From CADEER01 sp965216585 (lineage in GTDB: Bacteria; Desulfobacterota; Binatia; HRBIN30; CADEER01), in contig CBDCGC010000002.1 in assembly GCA_965216585.1 (NCBI GenBank), positions 372,001-436,000 of the forward strand: a stretch of 64,000 bases of DNA, written 5' to 3'. This document shows, piece after piece, positions 35,746 to 44,218 of the stretch (positions within the stretch are counted from its first letter, which is position 1; each line of letters begins with the position of its first letter). The notes below the pieces were generated by a model that ran no database searches, was not told the DNA's origin, and saw nothing but the letters and a program-made list of their open reading frames with translations. The translations under genes and the position numbers were made by a program.

Positions 35746-36768
35746 TCAACCGCCGCGTGTGTGCATCTCGAGATGCGGATCTTCGCGCAGTTGGTCGGGC
35801 GAGAGCAGAGCGTCGCGCTGGCGCTCGGCGAGACGCCGCTCGGCACCGCGGTCGTCGCGCCGGCGCCAGATGCGGTCGAGCAGGGCGGCGATCTCCTCGC
35901 GCGAGCTGCCGCGGCGCAGGGCGGAGCGCAGATCCGTGCCGATCTTGGCGTAGAGGCAGAGGTACCACATGCCGTCGGCCGTCAGGCGAGCGCGATCGCA
36001 GGCCGAGCAGAATGGCTGGCTGGTCGAGGAGATGATGCCGAAGCTCGTGCCGTCGGCCAGCGCGTAGCGGTCGGCCGGTGCCGCCGGGTCGCTGTCGAGC
36101 GCAGTGACGGCGCCGTAGCGCCTTTCGAGCAGGGCGAGAATCTGTTGGCGTGTGACGACGCGGTCGATCGACCAGCGGGTCGCGCCGCCAACGTCCATGT
36201 ACTCGATGAAACGGACTTCGGCCTGCAGCGGCCGGGCGTAGTCGATGAGGTCGCAGAGCTCGTCGTCGTTGACGCCGCGCATGACCACGGTGTCGATCTT
36301 GAGCGGGCGAAAGCCGGCGGCATCCGCCGCTGCGATCCCCGCCAGCACGGCGGCGAGCTCGTCGCGCCGCGTCAGCTCCTTGAAGCGCTCCGGGCGCAGA
36401 CTGTCGAGGCTGACGGTGAGCCGGTGTAATCCGGCGGCAGCGAGATCTGCCGCCTGATCGGCGAGGAGGATGCCGTTGGTGGTCAGCGCCAGATCGCGGA
36501 TCGCCGGCTTGCCCGCGAGCATGCCGACGAAGCGATCGAGGCCTTGGCGCAAGAGGGGCTCGCCGCCGGTCAGGCGCACCTTGTCGACGCCGAGGTCGGT
36601 GAAGCAATCGACCAGGGTCGATAGCTCCTCGAAGTCGAGTATGTCCTTGCGCGGCAACCAGACATAGCTCTCTTCTGGCATGCAGTAGGAGCAGCGCAAA
36701 TTGCAGCGATCGGTGACGGAGATGCGCAGGTTGCGCAGCGGGCGCTGATGGAGGTCGAGAGTGGGCAT
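35746..36768 (-). CDS. moaA: GTP 3',8-cyclase MoaA (molybdenum cofactor biosynthesis)
   Basis: Radical-SAM enzyme that begins molybdopterin synthesis from GTP. 340 residues. The N-terminal SAM cluster is Cys22-x3-Cys26-x2-Cys29 (DRCNLRCSYC); RLTGGEPLLR is the SAM-binding GGE. The C-terminal second cluster is FCSACDRARLTADGMWYLCL, and the protein ends in the diagnostic Gly-Gly tail (HTRGG) that enters the active site. ATG at 36768 follows the caspase-like gene stop by 6 bp. No other moa/moe gene is in the window, so this one is separated from its pathway mates. Confidence 0.96.
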   Translation of the reverse strand: MPTLDLHQRPLRNLRISVTDRCNLRCSYCMPEESYVWLPRKDILDFEELSTLVDCFTDLGVDKVRLTGGEPLLRQGLDRFVGMLAGKPAIRDLALTTNGILLADQAADLAAAGLHRLTVSLDSLRPERFKELTRRDELAAVLAGIAAADAAGFRPLKIDTVVMRGVNDDELCDLIDYARPLQAEVRFIEYMDVGGATRWSIDRVVTRQQILALLERRYGAVTALDSDPAAPADRYALADGTSFGIISSTSQPFCSACDRARLTADGMWYLCLYAKIGTDLRSALRRGSSREEIAALLDRIWRRRDDRGAERRLAERQRDALLSPDQLREDPHLEMHTRGG

Positions 36769-36774
36769 GAGAAT

Positions 36775-39087
36775 CTACGGGATCGCCAGTCCGAGGCGGG
36801 CGTCGAAACCAGTGCTGTAGTAGCGGACGACGTTGTCGCGGTCGATGAGGACGAAGGTCGGTGTACCGCTGACGCCGTAGGCTTGAAACGATTGCCGGTA
36901 CTTGTCGATCGCGATGTTGGCGGGAAAGGGCTCGCTGAAGTCGGCGAAGAAGGCATCGAGGACCTCTGCCTTCTCGTCGGTGATGGCGACGACGTAGAGA
37001 TCGTTCTCCGACGCCTTGCGCAACACTTCGGGCAGGGCGAATTTGCACGGCGCGCACCAGGTGGCCCAGAAGAAGAGCAGGGTGTCGCGGTCGTCGCTGA
37101 GCTCGACGCTGCCGCGGTAGGACGTCAGCTCGATCGCCGGCGCCGCGTCGCCGACCTTCGGCGGTCCGGGTAGCTTGGGCATCTCGATCGGGAAGGGATC
37201 GGGCAGGAGCGTGATCTGCTGGGTGGCGCCCTCGCGCTCGATGAGCAGCTCAGCCGGCTCGCCGATCTCGCGCTGCATCGTCCACTCGCGAATCTGATTG
37301 GGCTCGCGAAACGCCGCCAGGGGTGGCCCGAGAACGACGTCGCCGACTTTCAGGCCGGCTTTGTCGGCGGCCGAGCCGGGATAGACGGTCATGACCGTGA
37401 CGGCGCCGGGGGAGCGGTCGTCGCCGTCGATCTCTCCTTTCGAAGGCGGCCGGTAGCGGATGCCCATCCACGCCGGCATGACGTCGGCCACCAGCTCCTG
37501 ATCGTCGGCGAGACGGGGGAAGGGCACTGGATCGTCTGGCTCGTCTTCGGCAAACGGCCACAGGGCGAGCAAGCCGTTGCGGTTGCCGGCTTCGAGTGGT
37601 GCGAAGGCAAGGTTTTCGCAGCGCCGCAGCGTCTCGTACTCGGCCTGGCGGTCGACCGCGGCGGACTCGTGGAGAAAGACGCGGCCGGCGATGTTGGTCA
37701 ATTGGTTGTACATGCGCAGGACGACGCCGAGTCTCACCTCCATCCGATAGGCCGCCGCGGCGGCGTTCTCAGCCCGCTGGCGCAGCAAGTGTATGCGTTG
37801 CGTCCGTTTGGCGTCGGCGGCGAAGGGCACGAGCTCGGCGATGAGGTCGGCGGCCAGGCTGGCGCGCGCGCCATCGTCGAGATTCTTCAGGCTGTCGTTT
37901 GCGAGAAGCTCCGACCACTGCGGATTGGCGGCGAGAAAGTCTTGTAGGTTCTGTTGCCGCACGGAGTCGAGAGCCTCCTGCCAGCGTTCGGCATACTGGC
38001 TGAGCTGCTTGCTGACCTTCGGCAACGAGTCGATCTGCTGCTCGAGCTCGGACAGAGAGCGCGGTGAGAAGATGCCGTAGGCGTGGCCGATTCTGTCGAG
38101 CAGGCGGATCTCGGGTTCCCAGCGACCGCGATCCTGCCAGGCGCGTTCGAGGTAGTGGTCGACGATCTTCCGAAAATCCTGCTCGCCGGCCGCCATGGTC
38201 AGCATGCGGCGCAGGAAGACGTCGCTGCTGGAGTGTGGAACGTCTGGCGTATCGTCGAAGACGAGGACGTGCTCCTGTGCTTCCGCGAGGTTGCCGAGTT
38301 GATCGATGCCGCGCAGGAAATGATGCGAGTGGCCGACGCCGTCGACGCCGCGGTTCTCCGGATAACAACCGTAGGCCGGGCGGTCGGCGCTCGACGCAAA
38401 ATAGCCGCAGGTGTTGGCGGCCGATGCCGCCAGGCGGGCGAATGAGCCGGAGAAGCACTGCGACATCAACATCACGGTGCGAACCCCGGCCGGCACGTGG
38501 GAGAGAATCTCGGATAATTCGGAGACGCTGAGCATCTCCTTCCACAGGACGATGGTATTGTCTTCGAGGTTGTCCTTGTTCACTTCGCCGTGATCGGTCA
38601 CGTAGAAGAAGAGGGTGTCGTTGGGCTGGAGGAGAGGGCCGTTCTCGACGAACCAAGCCTCGATGCTCTCACGCCGTGCCGGCTGCAGCTCGTAACCGTC
38701 GAGGCGGGAATCGACGTATTCGATCTGTGGCCGCAGGACCTGCTGGGCGCGCCGCGGCAAAATCCAGAACTCGTCCTCGTCCTCGTTGATTTCGCGCACC
38801 GCCAGATCCTCGCCCGGATCGCTGCCGTCGGCGGAGAAGACGGCGATGTTCTGCCGTGCGACGCCGTGGCGTTCGAGAACCCGAATCACGCCCTTGATAT
38901 GGGTCAAGTGCGATTGGAAGTTGATGCGCGGCCGGCCGCCGCCGTTGATCAGGACGGCGTAGAGATCGCCTTGCCGTCGTGCCGTGTCCGGCTCGCGGCG
39001 CGCCGTCTGGCAAGCGGGCACGAGCGAGGTGAAGAGCAGCAAACAAGCGAGAATGCGGGCGAGGTAGGGCTGGCCGGGAGATCGCAT
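36775..39087 (-). CDS. Lipoprotein with caspase-like, PDZ and thioredoxin domains
   Basis: 770 residues in an unusual order. Signal sequence with possible lipobox LVPAC26. A clan-CD/C13-like cysteine-protease domain (about residues 40-320) has the dyad in FYVTDHGEVN (His166) and MLMSQCFSGSF (Cys211). A helical segment (330-480) follows, then a PDZ-like domain (about 555-625; GSAADKAGLKVGDVVLG), then a C-terminal TlpA/thioredoxin domain (about 640-765) with WCAPC (Cys678, Cys681) and cis-Pro region SGTPTF. All key residues are present. It probably acts in the periplasm, combining proteolysis and thiol-disulfide exchange. It heads a run with moaA (6 bp gap). ATG at 39087 begins at the signal sequence. 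Confidence 0.85.
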   Translation of the reverse strand: MRSPGQPYLARILACLLLFTSLVPACQTARREPDTARRQGDLYAVLINGGGRPRINFQSHLTHIKGVIRVLERHGVARQNIAVFSADGSDPGEDLAVREINEDEDEFWILPRRAQQVLRPQIEYVDSRLDGYELQPARRESIEAWFVENGPLLQPNDTLFFYVTDHGEVNKDNLEDNTIVLWKEMLSVSELSEILSHVPAGVRTVMLMSQCFSGSFARLAASAANTCGYFASSADRPAYGCYPENRGVDGVGHSHHFLRGIDQLGNLAEAQEHVLVFDDTPDVPHSSSDVFLRRMLTMAAGEQDFRKIVDHYLERAWQDRGRWEPEIRLLDRIGHAYGIFSPRSLSELEQQIDSLPKVSKQLSQYAERWQEALDSVRQQNLQDFLAANPQWSELLANDSLKNLDDGARASLAADLIAELVPFAADAKRTQRIHLLRQRAENAAAAAYRMEVRLGVVLRMYNQLTNIAGRVFLHESAAVDRQAEYETLRRCENLAFAPLEAGNRNGLLALWPFAEDEPDDPVPFPRLADDQELVADVMPAWMGIRYRPPSKGEIDGDDRSPGAVTVMTVYPGSAADKAGLKVGDVVLGPPLAAFREPNQIREWTMQREIGEPAELLIEREGATQQITLLPDPFPIEMPKLPGPPKVGDAAPAIELTSYRGSVELSDDRDTLLFFWATWCAPCKFALPEVLRKASENDLYVVAITDEKAEVLDAFFADFSEPFPANIAIDKYRQSFQAYGVSGTPTFVLIDRDNVVRYYSTGFDARLGLAIP

Positions 39088-39199
39088 GTCGGATCAGCGT
39101 ACCTGTGCCCCGGCGGAGAGTCTATCTGGACGCCGCCGCGCCGCGCACTTCGTTCACGGGCATCTGGGATTTCCGCCCGGTCCGTGCCACTATGCGCAG

Positions 39200-40141
39200 G
39201 TGTCGAGCACGGCGGTACAGGTGGAAGGGTTGACCCATCGCTATGGCGAGCGCCTGGCGCTCGACCGCGTTGCCTTCAACGTCGAGCGCGGTGAGTTCTT
39301 TGGCCTGCTCGGCCCCAACGGCAGCGGTAAGACGACGATTTTCCGCATCCTGTCGACGCTGATGCGGCCGAGCGGTGGCACGGCGCGGATCTTTGCCGCC
39401 GACATCCAACGCGATGCGGCGGCGGCGCGACAATCGTTTGGCGTCGTCTTCCAGCGTCCGAGTGTCGACCCGCAGCTCTCGGTAGACGAGAATCTCCGTC
39501 ACCACGGCCGTCTCTACGGATTGGCGGGGCGCGACCTCGCTGCCCGTTGTGACGAGATGCGGTCGCGCATGGGGCTGGCCGACCGCGGCGGTGACCGCGT
39601 GGCGACACTATCCGGTGGTTTGCAGCGGCGCGTCGAGCTGGCCAAGGCTCTGCTGCACCGGCCGCGGTTGCTGCTCCTCGACGAGCCGTCGACCGGTCTC
39701 GATCCCGGCGCCCGGCGCGATCTGAGTCGCCTGCTGCTCGAGCTGCGCGATGGCGACGGTGTGACGGTGGTTCTGACGACCCACTACATGGAAGAAGCCG
39801 AGCGCTGTGATCGCGTCGGCATCATGAATGAGGGAACGCTGGTGCGTGTCGACACACCGTTGGCTCTCAAGGAGAGCGTCGGTGGCGATGTCGTCGTCGT
39901 TCACGCCGCCGAGGTCGAGGCATTGGCCGAGCGAGTCGGCGAGCGTTTCGGACTCGAGCCGACAGTCGTCGACGGCGCCCTGCGGATCGAACGAAAACGA
40001 GGCCACGAGCTGATCGGTGAGCTCGTCGAGGCGTTTCCGGAGGAGATTCGTTCGGTCAGCTTTGGCAAGCCGACTCTCGAGGACGCATTCATTCACATGA
40101 CGGGCCGCTTCCTGTGGGAGCCGAGCGAAGAAGCCGCATGA
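39200..40141 (+). CDS. ABC transporter ATP-binding protein (ABC-2 exporter)
   Basis: 313 residues by the chosen start. Walker A GPNGSGKTT, Q-loop VFQRPSVD, ABC signature LSGGLQRRVELAKAL, Walker B LLLLDEPSTGLDPG, and switch His in TTHYMEEAERC. The C-terminal extra domain (about 215-313) is typical of DrrA/CcmA-type drug or polymer exporters. GTG at 39200 is preferred because upstream in-frame codons would overlap the start of the divergent caspase-like gene; GTG at 39221 is also possible. The downstream permease gene overlaps its stop (ATGA). Confidence 0.9.
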   Translation: MSSTAVQVEGLTHRYGERLALDRVAFNVERGEFFGLLGPNGSGKTTIFRILSTLMRPSGGTARIFAADIQRDAAAARQSFGVVFQRPSVDPQLSVDENLRHHGRLYGLAGRDLAARCDEMRSRMGLADRGGDRVATLSGGLQRRVELAKALLHRPRLLLLDEPSTGLDPGARRDLSRLLLELRDGDGVTVVLTTHYMEEAERCDRVGIMNEGTLVRVDTPLALKESVGGDVVVVHAAEVEALAERVGERFGLEPTVVDGALRIERKRGHELIGELVEAFPEEIRSVSFGKPTLEDAFIHMTGRFLWEPSEEAA

Positions 40142-40986
40142 GCGGTGGTACGGACGCTGCCCTTCCGGCGCTCGGCGACGTCGCCGCGGGCCGGGGTGTG
40201 CAATGGGGCTCCGTCGCCGCCCTGTGGTGGCGCGAGGTGATCCGCTTCCTGCGCCAGCGCTCGCGCGTCACCGGTGCGCTGGCTCAACCGCTGGTCTTCT
40301 GGCTTCTCCTCGGCGGCGGTCTCAACCAGTCCTTTCGCGTGCCCGGCGCCGCCAGCGGCGGCTACATGACGTACTTCTTTCCCGGCGTGATCGCGATGGT
40401 GCTGCTCTTTACCGCCATCTTTGCCACCATCGCCGTGGTCGAAGATCGCCAGGGCGGTTTCCTGCAGGGCGTGTTGGTCGCGCCGGTCTCGCGAATGTCG
40501 ATCGTGCTCGGCCAATCGCTCGGCTGCACGACTCTGGCGGTCGGCCAGGGGTTGCTCTTCCTCTTGCTGGCACCTCTCGTCGGCTTTGCCCTGAGCCCGG
40601 CCGCGTTTGCGCTCGGCTTCGTCGTCATGACCCTGGTTGCCTTTGCCCTCGCCAACCTGGGTCTGGTCATCGCCTGGCGGATGAGCTCGACGCAGGGCTT
40701 TCACGCCATCATGAACCTGCTCCTGCTGCCGATGTGGATCCTCTCCGGCGCTTTCTTCCCGGCCGGTGGCGCGGCGAGCTGGCTGCGTTGGGTGATGGTG
40801 GCCAACCCGCTCACCTACGGCGTCGCCGCTCTGCGCCGCGCCCTCTACATCGGCCAACCGCTGCCGCCCGAAGTGGCGGCGCTGCCCGAGCTGTTGCCGT
40901 CGATCGCCGTCACCGCCGGCTTCGCCGCGGTGATGTTCGCTCTCGCCGTGGTGACGGTCCGGCGCACCTCGGCTGCGCCGAGTTAG
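40138..40986 (+). CDS. ABC-2 type transporter permease
   Basis: 282 residues with six predicted membrane helices and the ABC-2 family features: an N-terminal amphipathic segment (WWREVIRFLRQRSRV) and the late motif MNLLLLPMWILSGAFFP. It pairs with the ATPase encoded just upstream (ATGA overlap). Such pairs export drugs, lipids or polysaccharide precursors; no substrate clue is nearby. Convergent with the DoxX gene, 4 bp apart. Confidence 0.9.
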   Translation: MSGGTDAALPALGDVAAGRGVQWGSVAALWWREVIRFLRQRSRVTGALAQPLVFWLLLGGGLNQSFRVPGAASGGYMTYFFPGVIAMVLLFTAIFATIAVVEDRQGGFLQGVLVAPVSRMSIVLGQSLGCTTLAVGQGLLFLLLAPLVGFALSPAAFALGFVVMTLVAFALANLGLVIAWRMSSTQGFHAIMNLLLLPMWILSGAFFPAGGAASWLRWVMVANPLTYGVAALRRALYIGQPLPPEVAALPELLPSIAVTAGFAAVMFALAVVTVRRTSAAPS

Positions 40987-40990
40987 CCAG

Positions 40991-41371
40991 CTAAGCGTCG
41001 CCGTCGACGCTCCAGATGCCGGCGCCACTGGCGGCGATGTAGAGGAAGACGAAACAGTAGACGGCGGCCAGCTCGCCGCCGTTCTGGATCGGTAGCAGCG
41101 CCTTGGTGCCGTGCGCGATCCAATAGGCGACGGCCATCATGCCGCTACAGATGAACGCGCTCCAGCGCGTCATCAAGCCGATCATCACGAGAGCGCCGCC
41201 GATCAGCTCGATCGGGCCGGCGGTGTATTGGATGAACGCCGGCGCGGCGGCCGGCGGTGGGACCGGAAAGCCGAAGAGCTTGGATGCGCCGTGACAGAGG
41301 AAGAGCAGGCCGGCGATGATGCGCAGCAGCGCGTAGGCCTGGCTTTGAAACCCTTTCATGAAGGTTGCCAT
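40991..41371 (-). CDS. DoxX family membrane protein
   Basis: 126 residues, four membrane helices, with family signatures ALLRIIAGLLFLCHGASKLFGF, AGPIELIGGALVMIGL and WSAFICSGMMAVAYW. ATG at 41371 has GGGGAGG nine bases upstream; longer in-frame extensions are Arg-rich and not expected to be coding. Function is unknown beyond membrane location and proposed links with oxidative stress. Divergent from the biotin carboxylase gene. Confidence 0.9.
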   Translation of the reverse strand: MATFMKGFQSQAYALLRIIAGLLFLCHGASKLFGFPVPPPAAAPAFIQYTAGPIELIGGALVMIGLMTRWSAFICSGMMAVAYWIAHGTKALLPIQNGGELAAVYCFVFLYIAASGAGIWSVDGDA

Positions 41372-41492
41372 GGTCGAATACCTCCCCTTGGATCGTTCCC
41401 GCTTGGCGGATTGCCAGGCTGCGTTGCGATAGCATCCCCGCCGGCGGGATACGTGGATGGAACCGTGCCAACATCCGCGATACGTTGAGAAA

Positions 41493-43172
41493 ATGCTAGC
41501 GAAAGTCCTGATTGCCAACCGCGGTGAGATTGCCCTGCGCATCGTACGCGCCTGTCGCGACCTCGGTGTCGCCAGCGTTGCGGTCTTCTCGGACGCGGAT
41601 CGCGAGTGCCGCTTCGTCCGCGAAGCGGATGAGTCGGTTCATATCGGCCCCGCACCGGCGCGCCAGAGCTATCTCGACATCGACAAGCTGATCGACGCCG
41701 CCCGTCGCAGCGGTGCCGACTCGTTACATCCGGGGTATGGCTTTCTTTCCGAGAACGCCGACCTGGCGCGCGCCGTCGCCGCTGCCGGACTGACCTTCAT
41801 CGGTCCGCCCGCCGACGTCATCGAATCGCTGGGCAGCAAGCTGGAGACGCGGCGCATCATGGAGGCCGCCGGCGTGCCGGTGTTGCCGGGAACCGGGGCG
41901 CTGGGCGAGGATGACGACGTCGCGGCGCTGGCTCGCGAGGTTGGCTTCCCTCTCTTGGTCAAGCCCTCCGGCGGCGGTGGCGGGCGCGGCATGCGCCTGG
42001 TCGAGGAAGCGGCCGAAATCGTCGAAGCGGTGGAGACGGCGCGGCGCGAGTCGGCCTCTTCGTTCACCGATTCGGCGGTGTATCTCGAACGTCTCCTCAG
42101 CGACGGCCGCCACATCGAAGTTCAGATCCTGGCCGACGCGCAGGGTAACGTCGTCCACGTCGGCAACCGCGATTGTTCTCTGCAGCGCCGCCACCAGAAG
42201 GTCGTCGAAGAGGCGCCGGCACCGGGGTTGAGCGCCGAACAGTACGAACGGGTTTGCTCGCTGGCGGTTGCGGCGGCGCGCGCCGCCGGCTACGTCAACG
42301 CCGGCACGGTCGAATTTCTCTTCGACGGCGAGGAGTTCTACATCCTCGAGGTCAACACGCGCATCCAGGTCGAACACTGCGTCAGCGAGGCCGTCAGTGG
42401 CATCGATCTGGTCGCCGAACAAGTGCGCATCGCCGGCGGCGAAGCGCTGTCGATCGCTCAGGCGGATGTCCATCTGCGCGGCCACGCCATCGAGTGCCGG
42501 CTCTATGCGGAAGATCCGGCGCGCAACTTTGCTCCCGACTCCGGTACGATCACCGATGCTCGCTTTCCCGCCGGGCCCTGGGTACGCGAGGACCGCGGCT
42601 TCGACATCGGTGACGCCATCACTCCCTACTACGACGGTATGTTGGCCAAGCTCGTCGTCTGGGGGCCGGACCGATCGACGGCCATCGCCCGAACGCTGCG
42701 CGCTCTGCACGAGTACCACGTCGAGGGCGTGTCGACCAATGTCGAAGTACTGCGTTGGTTGGTCGACGGCGATGCGTTTCGCGACGTTCGCATGGACACC
42801 GGCTATATCGAACGCGAGCTGCGGCCGGAGGCTTTGCCGCAGCGACAATCACAACCGAATGCACGATGGACGCGCGCTACGCCCGTCGTGCCGGCGACGG
42901 CGGTAGGAGGTAGCATGCGAGCGCAACCGGTTTCTCTCTTTCACTATCATCGCCAATCGCACGGCGTCGATCAGGAGTACCTGATCCACGTCGTGCCACG
43001 CGGTGCCGAGTTCGAAGCGATCCCGCTTTCGCCGGCCGATCAACGCTGGCCGCGTCCGCAGTGCCGGCGGCGAGGAGCGACGATCGAAGCGGCGCTCGAC
43101 GCGCTGATCGATGAGGTGCTCGAAGTGCAGATGGCGGACGAGATCTTTCGCGATCTCGCCGTCACCTACTGA
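41493..43172 (+). CDS. Biotin carboxylase subunit with C-terminal extension
   Basis: 559 residues. ATP-grasp biotin carboxylase (about 1-445) with KVLIANRGEIALRI, HPGYGFLSEN, KPSGGGGGRGMR, EVNTRIQVEH and the ATP-binding RDCSLQRRHQKV. It carboxylates biotin on a carrier protein. Stand-alone AccC is about 450 residues; the extra ~110 residues (about 450-559) contain no biotinyl AMKM site and look like the linker part of larger acyl-CoA carboxylase alpha chains. Neither a carrier nor a carboxyltransferase is in the window. ATG at 41493 begins at MLAKVLIANRG. It lies 8 bp upstream of an isocitrate-dehydrogenase-like gene. Confidence 0.93.
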   Translation: MLAKVLIANRGEIALRIVRACRDLGVASVAVFSDADRECRFVREADESVHIGPAPARQSYLDIDKLIDAARRSGADSLHPGYGFLSENADLARAVAAAGLTFIGPPADVIESLGSKLETRRIMEAAGVPVLPGTGALGEDDDVAALAREVGFPLLVKPSGGGGGRGMRLVEEAAEIVEAVETARRESASSFTDSAVYLERLLSDGRHIEVQILADAQGNVVHVGNRDCSLQRRHQKVVEEAPAPGLSAEQYERVCSLAVAAARAAGYVNAGTVEFLFDGEEFYILEVNTRIQVEHCVSEAVSGIDLVAEQVRIAGGEALSIAQADVHLRGHAIECRLYAEDPARNFAPDSGTITDARFPAGPWVREDRGFDIGDAITPYYDGMLAKLVVWGPDRSTAIARTLRALHEYHVEGVSTNVEVLRWLVDGDAFRDVRMDTGYIERELRPEALPQRQSQPNARWTRATPVVPATAVGGSMRAQPVSLFHYHRQSHGVDQEYLIHVVPRGAEFEAIPLSPADQRWPRPQCRRRGATIEAALDALIDEVLEVQMADEIFRDLAVTY

Positions 43173-43180
43173 GGTCGACG

Positions 43181-44200
43181 GTGAGTCACCGCGCGGTTCT
43201 CGTTCCCGGCGACGGTATCGGTCCGGAAGTCACGGCGGCGGTGGTTCGCATTCTCGCCAGCGCCGGCGCACCGATCGAGTGGGCGGAGTATCACGCCGGT
43301 ATTGCGGCGCTCGAGGCTGCCGGCGAGGTCCTACCCAATGATACGCTCGAGGCGATCGAGCGCTGTGGGCTCGCGCTCAAGGGGCCGTGCACGACGCCGG
43401 TCGGCAAGGGGTTCACTTCGGTCAACGTGCAGATGCGCAAGCGCCTCAACCTCTACGCCGCCGTGCGCCCCGTGCGCTCGCTGGCCGGTGTGCCGACGCG
43501 CTACCAGGACGTCGATTTGATCATCGTTCGCGAGAACACCGAGGGTCTGTACAGCGGTGCCGAAAACCAGGTCACGGACGACGTCGTCATCAGCATGAAG
43601 GTCGCCACCGAAACCGCCTGCCGGCGTATCTCCCACTGGGCCTTCCGCTATGCCACGCAGCGGGCGCGCAAGAAGGTGACGGTTTTCCACAAGGCCAACA
43701 TCATGAAGATGAGCGACGGCCTGTTCTTGCGCGCCGCCGAGCAGGCGCACGGGCGCGACTACCCCAACATCGACTACCAATCGGCGATCATCGACGCCGG
43801 CTGTATGAAACTGGTGCAGGATCCGACGCACTTCGACGTCTTGCTCCTCGAGAACCTCTACGGCGACGTCGTCAGTGACCTCGCAGCCGGGCTCGTCGGA
43901 GGCCTGGGGGTCGTTCCCGGCGCCAACTTCGGCGATCGGCACGCCGTCTTCGAGGCGGTACACGGCTCTGCTCCCGACATCGCCGGCAAGGGGGTTGCCA
44001 ACCCATTGGCCTTACTGATGTCGGCGGTGATGATGCTCAACTACATCGCTCAGGAACGGGAAGACGAGAGTGCGGCCGGCGCCGCGGTCAGGATCAAGAC
44101 AGCCTACGACAAGGCCTTGCTGGACGGTGCCAAGACGCGCGACCTCGGCGGCCAGCTCGGCACCGAGGCGTTCGCCGAGGCGGTGATCGAGCGCCTTTGA
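43181..44200 (+). CDS. NAD-type isocitrate/isopropylmalate dehydrogenase family enzyme
   Basis: 339 residues, beta-decarboxylating dehydrogenase. Opening VLVPGDGIGPEV; substrate-binding block TSVNVQMRKRLNLYAAVRPVRS; VRENTEGLYSG; catalytic Lys in FHKANIMKMSDGLF; metal ligands in DVLLLENLYGDVVSDLAAGLVGG; NAD-binding loop EAVHGSAPDIAGKG. The NLYAAVRP and ENTEGLYSG blocks fit NAD-dependent isocitrate dehydrogenase, but homoisocitrate or isopropylmalate activity cannot be excluded. GTG at 43181 follows GAGG. Only 8 bp separate it from the biotin carboxylase gene, suggesting one operon. Confidence 0.9.
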   Translation: MSHRAVLVPGDGIGPEVTAAVVRILASAGAPIEWAEYHAGIAALEAAGEVLPNDTLEAIERCGLALKGPCTTPVGKGFTSVNVQMRKRLNLYAAVRPVRSLAGVPTRYQDVDLIIVRENTEGLYSGAENQVTDDVVISMKVATETACRRISHWAFRYATQRARKKVTVFHKANIMKMSDGLFLRAAEQAHGRDYPNIDYQSAIIDAGCMKLVQDPTHFDVLLLENLYGDVVSDLAAGLVGGLGVVPGANFGDRHAVFEAVHGSAPDIAGKGVANPLALLMSAVMMLNYIAQEREDESAAGAAVRIKTAYDKALLDGAKTRDLGGQLGTEAFAEAVIERL

Positions 44201-44218
44201 TCGGCGTCGTGGCTTCGC

